A stretch of DNA of 64,000 bases. Source: Coprobacillus cateniformis (GTDB taxonomy: Bacteria > Bacillota_I > Bacilli_A > Erysipelotrichales > Coprobacillaceae). The position numbers and the translations under genes were made by a program. Position 1 is the stretch's first letter. The number at the start of each line of letters is the position of its first letter. The notes under the pieces are model-generated. The model was not told the origin of the DNA and searched no databases. It saw nothing but the letters and a program-made list of their open reading frames with translations. Below are positions 16,837 through 25,357 of the stretch, one piece after another. The stretch lies in the NCBI RefSeq assembly GCF_009767585.1, contig NZ_WSNW01000001.1:2076090-2140089 (forward strand). The letters run 5' to 3'.

Positions 16837-18207
16837 ATGGATGTTATGAAACATTATATAGGAACAAGAGCATTTTATAAACGAGCGAGTTTATTAGCTA
16901 TCCCATTAGCCATTCAACAACTGGTAAGTAGTTGTATGGGAATTATTGATTCTTTAATGGTCTCATGGATTCATCAGGTGACAGCAGTTGGAACAGCTGT
17001 CCAAATTGAGACATTATGTAGTGCAGTTGCATGGGGTGCAATTGCTGGAACTGGTATTTTTTCAGCACAATTTTATGGTGCTAAAGATCATGATAATCTC
17101 AAGCGAACATTTGGACTAAGCGTTATTCTGGGTCTTGGCATAGGTCTTATCTGGCTACTCATTGCAGCACTCTTTGGTAGAAAGATTATCGCTTTTTATA
17201 TACAGGACCCTAACGTGATTGCAAATAGTCATCAGTATTTAATGATTGCCATGTTTTCATATATACCATTATCTTTAGGATTCTCATTTAGTTATATTTA
17301 TCGCAGTATTCAAAAAACAAAGGTACCTCTTATCATTGGTATAGCTGCAATGGGAATCAATATTTTTGTCAATTATGTTTTAATATTTGGATATTTTGGA
17401 TTCCCAGAATTAGGAATACAAGGAGCAGCAATAGGGACTCTCATAGCACAAAGTTTTGTTCTTATTGTCAATATTGTTTATGCTTATGCAACAAAGCAAG
17501 AATTCATTGGGACATTTCATGAAATGTTTTCGCTGGATTATCACTTTGTGAGGCCAATCATGCGTAAAATTCAGCCATTAATATGGAATGAATTGATGTT
17601 TGGCTTTGGTTCAACACTTTTTGTCAAAGCGTTTGGAGCACTAGGAACAAGTTCAATGGATGCGTATTATGTTGGTGCGAAATTATCAGATGTTTTTAAT
17701 GCACTGGTGACAGGTATATCTAATGCAACAGCAGTTATGCTAGGCGTTGCATTAGGATCTGGTGATGTAGAAAAAGCAAGGGAAGAAGGGAACTACTTTG
17801 TTGGAATGGCAGCTATTTTGGCTGTTATGTCTATTGTTTTTATTTTTGGATGTTCGCATCAACTCGTCTCTATATTTCAGTTAGAAGATTCTTATGTTGT
17901 TGGACAAGCAATCGCCATTGTCAAAGTTTTCTCATTAAAAATTGCTTTGAGAATGTTTATTGTTATTGTGTTCTCATCATTAAGAGCGGGTGGTGATTCA
18001 AAAATATTGGCCATTTTAGATAGTGGATTCATGTGGCTTATTGGTATTCCTTTAGCTTTTATAAGTGTACATCTCTTTCATATTCAAAGTATTGCACTTG
18101 TATTCTTCATTTGTCAGCTGGAACAAGTGATTCGTGTTTATTTTGGAATGAAACGTTATAACCAAGGGAATTGGGCTATTAACTTAACAACTCTTATTTC
18201 TAAATAA
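16837..18207 (+). CDS. MATE-family efflux transporter
   Basis: 456 residues from ATG 16837 (RBS AAAGGGGGAGTG). Twelve hydrophobic segments in two similar halves typical of MATE exporters, which expel drugs or metabolites with Na+ or H+ influx. N-terminal features include LAIPLAIQQLVSSCMGIIDSLMVSW and GTGIFSAQFYGA; the second half has IWNELMFGFGSTLFVKAFG and RAGGDSK. Monocistronic between a strong terminator and the LevR-type regulator. Substrate not predictable. Confidence 0.9.
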   Translation: MDVMKHYIGTRAFYKRASLLAIPLAIQQLVSSCMGIIDSLMVSWIHQVTAVGTAVQIETLCSAVAWGAIAGTGIFSAQFYGAKDHDNLKRTFGLSVILGLGIGLIWLLIAALFGRKIIAFYIQDPNVIANSHQYLMIAMFSYIPLSLGFSFSYIYRSIQKTKVPLIIGIAAMGINIFVNYVLIFGYFGFPELGIQGAAIGTLIAQSFVLIVNIVYAYATKQEFIGTFHEMFSLDYHFVRPIMRKIQPLIWNELMFGFGSTLFVKAFGALGTSSMDAYYVGAKLSDVFNALVTGISNATAVMLGVALGSGDVEKAREEGNYFVGMAAILAVMSIVFIFGCSHQLVSIFQLEDSYVVGQAIAIVKVFSLKIALRMFIVIVFSSLRAGGDSKILAILDSGFMWLIGIPLAFISVHLFHIQSIALVFFICQLEQVIRVYFGMKRYNQGNWAINLTTLISK

Positions 18208-18303
18208 GAAAAAAATTGAGAGTCTTGATATGCATTGATAAAATAATGATAGATTCGTCTCTCTTATACAATTTCATTGTTTCAGTGTCGAAATGTGTTG
18301 ATG

Positions 18304-18364
18304 AGTGTTGAAAATAATCAAGAATATCAAAAAAACGAGAAAGTGTGTCAAAGAATTCAACACT
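18304..18364. repeat. Inverted repeat AGTGTTGAA ... TTCAACACT
   Basis: Nine-base perfect arms at 18304-18312 and 18356-18364 in the 238-base gap before the PRD regulator. May be an operator pair or a weak RNA stem. The rest of this gap holds no gene. Confidence 0.3.
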
Positions 18365-18365
18365 A

Positions 18366-18384
18366 TTGTTATAAGATGTCATAA
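18366..18384. promoter_or_regulatory. Second copy of the TTATAA-N4-ATAA palindrome
   Basis: TTGTTATAAGATGTCATAA, differing at one base from 15243-15261. Lies 62 bases before the start codon of the LevR-type regulator, in its promoter region. Confidence 0.5.
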
Positions 18385-18445
18385 TACGATATATTGGAAG
18401 TGTAAGGCAGGGATGAATCAGAAAACTCATGAAAGGATGATAAAA

Positions 18446-21169
18446 ATGGCCAACAGTACAAAAGATCTTATATTAAGCTATCTGAGTGATCTGAGTGAGA
18501 ACTTCGACTTTACTCAAGTCAATCATTTCACTGCTTCATCAATAAGTGATGAAATGCATATCAGCAGAAGCCTTGCAAGTCAGTATCTCAATGAACTTGT
18601 CAAAGAGAAATCAGTCATGAAGATTAATTCACGACCAGTCTACTTCTTTCATCGTAAAAAGATGGAAGAACTCTATCAAACAACATTTCAAGAAGAAGAT
18701 TTCTATGATTTAGAAGAAGTCAAAGAATATGTTGCTACACATTCAAAAGGGGAAGGTGATTATTCACAAATTATTGGTAGTGATAAATCACTTGCTGGAG
18801 TCATTAAACAGTTAAGAGAAAGCTTTGAATATCCACCATCTGGATTACCCATGATTGTATATGGAGAAAGAGGAACTGGCAAACGGACATTATGTACAAC
18901 GATATTTGATAATGCAGCAAGAAAAGGAGTCATTGATGAAAATACAAAACTGATGAAACTAGAATTTTCACCAGGACATAATGAAGATTTACTTCATAAA
19001 GTTTTTGGACAGAAGAATAAAATAGGCATGATTGATTCATATGATCATATTGTCTTTATGCTTTGTGGAATACAGCATATGTCAGAAGATTTTCAAAATA
19101 GATTATGTCAATTGATTGAAATGGATAAAAGTCACTATAGAGGTCAATACAAAAATAAAATTATTCGTTATATGTTTATTTGTGATACAAATCCAAACTT
19201 ATTCATAAATGAAAGACTTCTTAAAAATATACCTGTTATTTTAAATGTTCCATCATTAAAAGAGAAAAGCAATGAAGAAAAAGAAGAATTAATCATTCAC
19301 TTTATTCAACAAGAAGGCAAGAAAATGGAGAAAACAATAAAAATCAGTAATGTCGTTCTCAGAGCTCTTGTCAATGGTGACTATGATAACAATATGATTG
19401 GACTTCAATCAACCATTCGTATTATGTGTGCAAGTGCACTCAGAGAAAGTGCAGGAAAAAGTGAAGCTATTATACATACATATCATTTACCAGAACACCT
19501 TTTAACAACAATGCCCATTATGATTGATGAAGATGTTATTTACATAGATACAACAACTTACAAAAAAAGTGAACAAATTGATTTTATATTAGATTATTTC
19601 AATCGTATCTTTAAGCCTTTTTTAAAAACAGAACATTTTCTTGAAGCATTAACAGAAAGTAAACATAACTTTGATTTATTAGGTGATTATCTTTCTTATA
19701 AACAAAGAATTCCACCTGTGAGAATCAAAGGAACAGAGATTTCTTTATCCAATATCTTAGATATTGTTTTAAAGAAACGTTATATGAATTTACCAAGTGG
19801 ATTTTGTTGTACTTTAGCTAAATTAATTTATATACATGACCTTTATAGTTCATCAATCCAAAAATGGCGTCAGGATAATCGAAATTTAATTGATGATGCT
19901 TTAAATCAGATGAAAACACATCTTTTCAATGAATCTATGATTGTTGAAGATATTACAAGACTCATGTATACAAATCTTGAAATCAATACAACGGATATCT
20001 TATCAGCAATTATGATGATTTATATACATCATTATAATTCAGAAATAACCAATCGTAAGATTTTTGGTATGATTGTCTGTCATGGCTATTCAACTGCAAC
20101 GAGTATTGCAGATGCAGTGAATAGTTTACTTGAAACATATGTTTTTGATGCAGTAGATATGCCATTAGATATCACAGTTGATGAGATTAAAGAAATCCTG
20201 ATGGAAAGATTAAATCGTATGAATCATAATGCTGATGTTATTGTTATGGTGGACATGGGGTCTTTAGAACAGTTAGGAAAAAGTCTAAGTACAGCAATTA
20301 ACTGTAATGTTGGTGTTATTAATAATGTATCTACAAGATTAGCACTCAATGTTGGTAACTGTATTTTAAATGATAAAGACCTCAAAACAACATTGCAAAA
20401 GGTCAGTGAAAATTCACTTGCTCATTATACAATCATTGATCGTAAAAAGAATGATACGATTTTATTTATAAGTGAAAGTGGCATTCATATGGCACAAAGA
20501 ATGCGTGAATTATTTGAAAATAGTTTTCCACTTCAAGTTCCAGTTGATTTAGAGGTATGTGATTATAATCAATTGCTTGCAAGTGGGGCAAATCATGAAT
20601 TCTTTTCTAGCAACAATGTTCTCTTTATGACTGGAACAGCAAATCCACATATTGAGGGTCAGATCTTTATAGCCTTAGAGGAAATTATCTCTGGTAATAA
20701 CATAGATGTCATTATGAATCGTTTATCTAAATACTTAAAACCAAATGAGTTAAATCAATTACTTGATGATTTAAGAAAGAATTTTACTCTTCAAAATGTC
20801 GTTGGTTATTTAACAATCTTAAATCCAAAAGTCTTATTAGATAATGTTAGTTTAGCAGTTGAAACATTACAAGAGCATCTTCAAAAAAGATTTGGTGGAA
20901 AAACATTGATTGGAATATATATTCATGTTTGTTGCTTGATTGAAAGACTTGTTACAAAATCAGCTATTACTGAATTTAATAATTTAGAAGATTTCAAAAA
21001 AGATAATCATGTTTTTATTCAAGATGTTCATGATTCCTTTCAAACGTTATCAAAAAGATATAATATTACGATTCCAACTAGTGAAATTGCATATCTTTAT
21101 GAGTTTATTGCAGCTGATGAAGAAGGTTTTGAAGATGGAGAATTATTATCAAAATTAGATAGGAAATAG
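18446..21169 (+). CDS. LevR/ManR-type PTS-controlled transcriptional regulator
   Basis: 907 residues from ATG 18446 (RBS AAAGGA). Order: N-terminal helix-turn-helix (about 1-70), AAA+ module (about 105-340) with Walker A GERGTGKR (140-147), PRD (about 380-535; IYIHDL His464), IIA-Man domain (about 539-660; CHG His546), a Gat-IIB-like segment without Cys (FISESGIHMA), and a C-terminal PRD (about 770-895; IYIHVCCLIERL). PTS phosphorylation of the His residues should switch it. The AAA+ module lacks the GAFTGA loop and has VFMLCG where Walker B acids should be, so sigma-54 activation is doubtful. It precedes the PTS genes by 11 bases. Confidence 0.9.
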   Translation: MANSTKDLILSYLSDLSENFDFTQVNHFTASSISDEMHISRSLASQYLNELVKEKSVMKINSRPVYFFHRKKMEELYQTTFQEEDFYDLEEVKEYVATHSKGEGDYSQIIGSDKSLAGVIKQLRESFEYPPSGLPMIVYGERGTGKRTLCTTIFDNAARKGVIDENTKLMKLEFSPGHNEDLLHKVFGQKNKIGMIDSYDHIVFMLCGIQHMSEDFQNRLCQLIEMDKSHYRGQYKNKIIRYMFICDTNPNLFINERLLKNIPVILNVPSLKEKSNEEKEELIIHFIQQEGKKMEKTIKISNVVLRALVNGDYDNNMIGLQSTIRIMCASALRESAGKSEAIIHTYHLPEHLLTTMPIMIDEDVIYIDTTTYKKSEQIDFILDYFNRIFKPFLKTEHFLEALTESKHNFDLLGDYLSYKQRIPPVRIKGTEISLSNILDIVLKKRYMNLPSGFCCTLAKLIYIHDLYSSSIQKWRQDNRNLIDDALNQMKTHLFNESMIVEDITRLMYTNLEINTTDILSAIMMIYIHHYNSEITNRKIFGMIVCHGYSTATSIADAVNSLLETYVFDAVDMPLDITVDEIKEILMERLNRMNHNADVIVMVDMGSLEQLGKSLSTAINCNVGVINNVSTRLALNVGNCILNDKDLKTTLQKVSENSLAHYTIIDRKKNDTILFISESGIHMAQRMRELFENSFPLQVPVDLEVCDYNQLLASGANHEFFSSNNVLFMTGTANPHIEGQIFIALEEIISGNNIDVIMNRLSKYLKPNELNQLLDDLRKNFTLQNVVGYLTILNPKVLLDNVSLAVETLQEHLQKRFGGKTLIGIYIHVCCLIERLVTKSAITEFNNLEDFKKDNHVFIQDVHDSFQTLSKRYNITIPTSEIAYLYEFIAADEEGFEDGELLSKLDRK

Positions 21170-21180
21170 GGGAAAGAGAA

Positions 21181-21606
21181 ATGAAAAGTGATAAAAAAGT
21201 TGTGATAGCAACACATGGCCATCTCGCAGATGGATTGGTAAGTGCACTGCAAATTATTGTTGGAGAGCTACCACAGGTGAAAACGGTTTGTGGATACACA
21301 TCATCAGATTTTAATTTAGATGAAACAGTTCAGGAAATCATGAATAATCATAATTTTGAAACTCATGATCTGGTTGTTTGTACAGATATGATGGGGGGAA
21401 GTGTGAATAATGGATTTGTGAAATATTTAGGGCAATACCCATTTCATTTGATTACAAATACCAACTTAGCATTTTTAGTTGATTTACTCTTAACACCTGG
21501 TGGTATCAATAAAGAGATGTTAACCAAAAAAGCGAAAGAGGAACTGGTATCTGTGAAATATATAAATAGCATGGTTGAAAACTTTCATGAAGCAGATGAT
21601 TTATAA
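21181..21606 (+). CDS. PTS mannose-family IIA component
   Basis: 141 residues. Receives phosphate from HPr on a histidine near the N-terminus (VVIATHGHLADGL) and passes it to IIB. DLVVCTDMMGGSVNN matches the conserved DLxGGSP-type segment in altered form. Normal length for a free-standing IIA of this family. It lies directly after the regulator and 18 bases before the IIB gene, as the first PTS gene of the operon. Confidence 0.92.
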   Translation: MKSDKKVVIATHGHLADGLVSALQIIVGELPQVKTVCGYTSSDFNLDETVQEIMNNHNFETHDLVVCTDMMGGSVNNGFVKYLGQYPFHLITNTNLAFLVDLLLTPGGINKEMLTKKAKEELVSVKYINSMVENFHEADDL

Positions 21607-21624
21607 AAGAACGGAGGTGAAAAA

Positions 21625-22089
21625 ATGATTAAAGCAGTGAGAATTGATCATCGTTTGGTACATGGTCAAGTGGCATTTACTTGGACACATTTCTTAGCAG
21701 CAACAAGAATTATTGTCATTGATGATAAAGCGGCAAATGATGAGTTTCAAAAAATGGCATTAAATATGTCAAAACCAGCAGGTGTAAAATTGAATATCTT
21801 TACTGTTGAAAAAGCATTATCAAAGATGCCAAAGGTGGAAACATTGAATGATACTATCTTTATCATCTTTGGATGTACAAGAGATGCAGCAAGATTTATT
21901 GAACAATATCCAAACTTTAAAGAGATTAATTATGGAGGAATTGCTAAAAAAGAGGGTTCAAAATCATATGGAGATGTTGTTTATTTGAATGAGGAAGAGA
22001 GAGAAGATACAAAGAAAATTATGAGTTGTGGAACTTCTGTCTTTATGCAACAGCTTCCTACAACCAAGAGAGAAGAATTAAAATTATAG
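21625..22089 (+). CDS. PTS mannose/fructose/sorbose-family IIB component
   Basis: 154 residues, RBS GGAGGTG. The active-site motif IDHRLVHGQVAFTW near the N-terminus carries the phospho-accepting His of IIB-Man. IIVIDDKAANDEFQKMALNMSKPAG is also typical. It phosphorylates the sugar during transport by IIC/IID. Specificity in the family (mannose, fructose, sorbose, N-acetyl amino sugars, fructoselysine/glucoselysine) cannot be fixed from this alone. Confidence 0.92.
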   Translation: MIKAVRIDHRLVHGQVAFTWTHFLAATRIIVIDDKAANDEFQKMALNMSKPAGVKLNIFTVEKALSKMPKVETLNDTIFIIFGCTRDAARFIEQYPNFKEINYGGIAKKEGSKSYGDVVYLNEEEREDTKKIMSCGTSVFMQQLPTTKREELKL

Positions 22090-22107
22090 AATTGAGGAGG
22101 AAAAAGG

Positions 22108-22905
22108 ATGTTATTGAATGCAGTTGTTGTTGGATTGATTGCAGTCTTTGCAAGAATCGATTCACGTATGTTAGGGCGTTTAAACTTTGAAAGACCATTG
22201 ATTACATGTACACTTGTAGGTCTCTTCTTAGGAGATGTAAAAACAGGACTCGCTGTTGGGGCATCAATGGAAATGGTAAATTTAGGATTTATGAGTATTG
22301 GGGCTTCTGGATTTGATATGAATATGGGGTCTATTGCAGGATGTGCTTTGGTTATCATGACTGGAGCGAATATTGAAACAGCTTTGGCAATTGCCACACC
22401 AATGACTTTATTGATTACACTTATTGAAACAGGGGCAAGTGTTGTTCGTATCAGTATGACACATATGTGTGATAATTATGTGGAAAAAGGTGAATATCAA
22501 AAGGCTAAACTTGTTGATATTTTCTGGGGACCATTATTATATGCTGTTTGTACTTTTATACCAGTTTTCATGGCAGTCTATTTAGGTGCAGATGTGATTA
22601 ATGCAATTGTGAATGCAGTTCCACAATTTGTATTAGATGGTATTACTTTGGGGGCTAATTTGGTTGCATTCTTTGGATTTGCTATGTTGTTATCAGTTAT
22701 GATTACTAAGAAAAATGCTATATTCTTCTTCCTAGGATTTGCCATTGCAGCTTATTCAGGATTGAGTTTAACAGCTATTGCAATTATTTCAGTGATTATG
22801 GCAATCTTGTTTTATCAATTTAAATATGGTGATGGTTCATCTCTTCAAGGAGCAGGAGCTTCTGTTGATGAGTTAGATGAACTAGATGATGAACTTGATG
22901 ATTAA
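22108..22905 (+). CDS. PTS mannose-family IIC component
   Basis: 265 residues, RBS GAGGAGG. Polytopic membrane channel subunit with the family pattern FARIDSRMLGRLNFERPLITCTLVGLFLGD near the N-terminus and glycine-rich NLGFMSIGASGFDMNMGS. The C-terminus ends in an acidic run (VDELDELDDELDD). The IID gene starts 13 bases downstream. Confidence 0.92.
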   Translation: MLLNAVVVGLIAVFARIDSRMLGRLNFERPLITCTLVGLFLGDVKTGLAVGASMEMVNLGFMSIGASGFDMNMGSIAGCALVIMTGANIETALAIATPMTLLITLIETGASVVRISMTHMCDNYVEKGEYQKAKLVDIFWGPLLYAVCTFIPVFMAVYLGADVINAIVNAVPQFVLDGITLGANLVAFFGFAMLLSVMITKKNAIFFFLGFAIAAYSGLSLTAIAIISVIMAILFYQFKYGDGSSLQGAGASVDELDELDDELDD

Positions 22906-22918
22906 GGAGGAAAGAGAG

Positions 22919-23755
22919 ATGTCACAAAAGGGATTAGAAACACAAAGAAATTATCCGTTACATAAAAAAGTCAGAGAGTTTTTCTGGGGTGGCTGGTGTA
23001 TGCAGACAAACTGGAATTATGAAAGACAAATGAATACAGCATTTATGTGGGGAATTTCTAAAACTTTAGATCGTTTATATCCAGACCCAAAAGATGAAGA
23101 GAAGAAAAAAGAAAGATATAGAGCTTCATTAGAATTCTTCAATATCACACCACAGTTTGGTGCATTTGTATTAGGTTTAACAGCAGCAATGGAAGAAGAA
23201 TATGCTGAAAAACCAGATGTCTTTGACCCTAAGATGATTACTTCAGTAAAAACTGCATTAATGGGACCATTATCAGGAATTGGTGATTCTTTATTCCAAG
23301 GGACTGTGAGAATTATTGCAATGAGTATTGGAATATCTTTAGCCCAACAGGGATCTATATTAGGACCAATTCTCGCTATGCTCATTTCATTTGGTGTCAG
23401 TTTTCCAATCACCTGGTATGGAGCAAAATTAGGATATACGAAAGGGCAGGAATTAATTCGCCAGATTTCAGAAAGCAATTTAATGGATAAATTAATGTAT
23501 GGTTGTTCAATTGCAGGATTGATGGTTGTTGGTGGTATGGCCGCAACATTAGTGAATGTGACAACACCATTGGCTTATGGCGAAACATTAGTTGTCCAAG
23601 ATATCTTAAATGGTATTATGCCACAGATGTTACCATTAGCACTAACTGGATTTATGTATTTCTTAGTGAAAAAAGGAGTTCATCCAATTGTTATTGTTAT
23701 TTGTTGTTTTATTGCTGGAATTATCTTAAATTACTTTGGTATATTAGCAGCTTAG
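22919..23755 (+). CDS. PTS mannose-family IID component
   Basis: 278 residues from ATG 22919, directly after GGAGG; the longer frame starting at 22886 overlaps IIC and lacks an RBS. Family features: FFWGGWCMQTNWNYERQMNTAFMW, EFFNITPQFGAFVLGLTAAMEEE, and MGPLSGIGDSLFQGTVRIIAMSIG. Forms the transmembrane unit with IIC. Confidence 0.93.
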   Translation: MSQKGLETQRNYPLHKKVREFFWGGWCMQTNWNYERQMNTAFMWGISKTLDRLYPDPKDEEKKKERYRASLEFFNITPQFGAFVLGLTAAMEEEYAEKPDVFDPKMITSVKTALMGPLSGIGDSLFQGTVRIIAMSIGISLAQQGSILGPILAMLISFGVSFPITWYGAKLGYTKGQELIRQISESNLMDKLMYGCSIAGLMVVGGMAATLVNVTTPLAYGETLVVQDILNGIMPQMLPLALTGFMYFLVKKGVHPIVIVICCFIAGIILNYFGILAA

Positions 23756-23758
23756 AAC

Positions 23759-23776
23759 TAACTTAGAAATAAGTTA
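23759..23776 (+). other. Intercistronic GAAA-tetraloop hairpin
   Basis: TAACTTA-GAAA-TAAGTTA between IID and the deglycase gene, without a T-run. More likely an mRNA-stability or processing element than a terminator. Confidence 0.4.
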
Positions 23777-23827
23777 ATTCATATATTATTGAACGTTAGA
23801 AAAAGATAAAAGAGGAGGAAAAGAAAA

Positions 23828-24793
23828 ATGTTCGATGTTAAAAAAATGATTGAAGAAATTACTTCAGAAAAGGAAATTAAAAACATTAGTTTTACAGGAG
23901 TAGGAGGTTCACTTGCTTGTTTCTATGCACCATACTATTATGTAAGTAGAGAAGCGAAAAATGTAACAACAAGTTATACTTCTTCTAATGAATTTGTTCA
24001 TGATACACCATCATGTATTGGTGAAAACTCTATTGTTGTGATTTCATCTCGTGGTGGAAATACTGCTGAAACAGTTGAGGCAGGGCGTGTTGCAAAAAGA
24101 TTAGGTGCAACTGTTATTGGAATGACACATGAAGAAGGGGATAACGGTATTCATGAGGTTTCTGACTATGTCATTTTGTTTAAAGATTTATCTGAGGATG
24201 TTTATGAGGTCAGCAAAACTGGATATATCTTACGTATTGCTATTGAAACACTACATCAGGTTGAAGGAACTGGAAATTATGAATTGATGCTTGATGCTAT
24301 GAAAAAAATGAATACGCTTATCCCAGCTGCTGAAAAAGCAATTATTCCAGAAGCAATTAAGTTCTCAATCAACTATAAAGATGATAAGATTATCTACACA
24401 ATGGGTTCTGGTACTGCTTGGTCAGCTGCTCAACAACAACAAATCTGTATTTTAATGGAAATGCAATGGATTCATTCTGCAGTTATCCATACTGGTGAAT
24501 TCTTCCATGGACCATTTGAAATCACTAATCCAGATACAGCATTCTTATTATTAAAATCAACTGGTAAAACAAAACCATTAGACGAAAGAGCAATTTCTTT
24601 CTTAAGTCAATATAATCATCATTTTACAGTTATTGATGCAGAAAAATATGGTATGAACGAATTAGGTGAAGTGAGTGAGTATTTTGACTATGATTTCCAT
24701 ACAGCTATGTTAGGCGTTTTCAATCATTTACTTGCTGATATGAGAGACCATCCATTAAGTAAAAGAAAATATATGTGGAAATATCAATATTAG
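23828..24793 (+). CDS. SIS-domain sugar-amine (fructosamine-6-phosphate-type) deglycase
   Basis: 321 residues, RBS GAGGAGG. Two SIS sugar-isomerase domains like FrlB/GfrF: FTGVGGSLACFYAP, VVISSRGGNTAETVEAGRVAKRLGATVIGMTH in the first, YTMGSGTAWSAAQQQQICILMEMQWIHS and TGEFFHGPFEI in the second. Family members split 6-phospho-fructoselysine or -glucoselysine into sugar-6-phosphate and amino acid. Placed as the last gene of a mannose-type PTS operon with a LevR-like regulator, matching the plan of the gfr operon of enteric bacteria. A glucosamine-6-phosphate isomerase role is possible but the TGEFFHGPFE motif favours deglycase. Confidence 0.82.
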   Translation: MFDVKKMIEEITSEKEIKNISFTGVGGSLACFYAPYYYVSREAKNVTTSYTSSNEFVHDTPSCIGENSIVVISSRGGNTAETVEAGRVAKRLGATVIGMTHEEGDNGIHEVSDYVILFKDLSEDVYEVSKTGYILRIAIETLHQVEGTGNYELMLDAMKKMNTLIPAAEKAIIPEAIKFSINYKDDKIIYTMGSGTAWSAAQQQQICILMEMQWIHSAVIHTGEFFHGPFEITNPDTAFLLLKSTGKTKPLDERAISFLSQYNHHFTVIDAEKYGMNELGEVSEYFDYDFHTAMLGVFNHLLADMRDHPLSKRKYMWKYQY

Positions 24794-24801
24794 AGTGAAC
24801 G

Positions 24802-24824
24802 ATCTGACAGTCAAGACTGTCAGA
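24802..24824 (+). terminator. Probable terminator of the PTS-deglycase operon
   Basis: Perfect 9-bp stem ATCTGACAG / CTGTCAGAT with loop TCAAGA; only a weak T-rich tail follows, so partial read-through into the next gene is possible. Confidence 0.6.
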
Positions 24825-24850
24825 TTCATTCTTTAAAAGGGGTGATAAAT

Positions 24851-25336
24851 ATGTTTAAAGAGATGCGACGTCATTTACAAAAACTATCATTACAAGAAAA
24901 TAAAGATATTCTAACAAAAGCCACATCAGGTGTTTTAGCAGTCAGTGGAGAAGATGGGTATCCTTATGCTGTTCCCATGAGTTTTGCATTTGATCATAAA
25001 CGTTTGATTTTTCATTGTGCCAAAACAGGGCATAAATTAGAGAGTGTTTTGAGAAATGATAAAGTTTCTTTTTGTGTCATTGATCAAGATATTATTATTC
25101 CTAAAGAATATACAACCTACTTTCGAAGTGTCATTGTTTTTGGAAGGACACATATTCTACTTGACGAAAAAGAAAAGCAAAAAGCATTTGAAATATTAGC
25201 TGCTAAATACTCACCAAATGATCAAGAAGGACGTTTAGCAGAGATTCATAAATTGTTTAAACAAACAGTTATTATTGTTTTAGACATTGAATATATGAGT
25301 GGAAAAGAGTCTATTGAACTGAAAAACAAAACATAA
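24851..25336 (+). CDS. Pyridoxamine 5'-phosphate oxidase-family flavin-binding protein
   Basis: 161 residues from ATG 24851 (RBS AAAAGGGGTG). A split-barrel FMN-binding protein related to NimA: GVLAVSGEDGYPYAVPMSFAFD then LIFHCAKTGHKLESVLRNDKVSFCVI. Members reduce nitroimidazoles or similar compounds, or have unknown redox roles. It forms a pair with the DMT exporter 21 bases downstream. Confidence 0.85.
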   Translation: MFKEMRRHLQKLSLQENKDILTKATSGVLAVSGEDGYPYAVPMSFAFDHKRLIFHCAKTGHKLESVLRNDKVSFCVIDQDIIIPKEYTTYFRSVIVFGRTHILLDEKEKQKAFEILAAKYSPNDQEGRLAEIHKLFKQTVIIVLDIEYMSGKESIELKNKT

Positions 25337-25357
25337 TGATAAAGGAGAGTGATAGAT

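Noticed and set aside
18380..18396. Possible sigma-54 promoter (TTGGAAGTGTAAGGCA) before the LevR-type regulator
   Set aside because: The distance between GG and GC is one base short and the core bases match poorly.
21981..22397. Minus-strand frame of 138 codons opposite PTS IIB/IIC
   Set aside because: Shadow of two solid PTS genes; no RBS and low-complexity composition.
24802..24824. Riboswitch upstream of the flavin-binding gene
   Set aside because: Only a simple symmetrical hairpin is present, without the conserved core of an FMN or other riboswitch.
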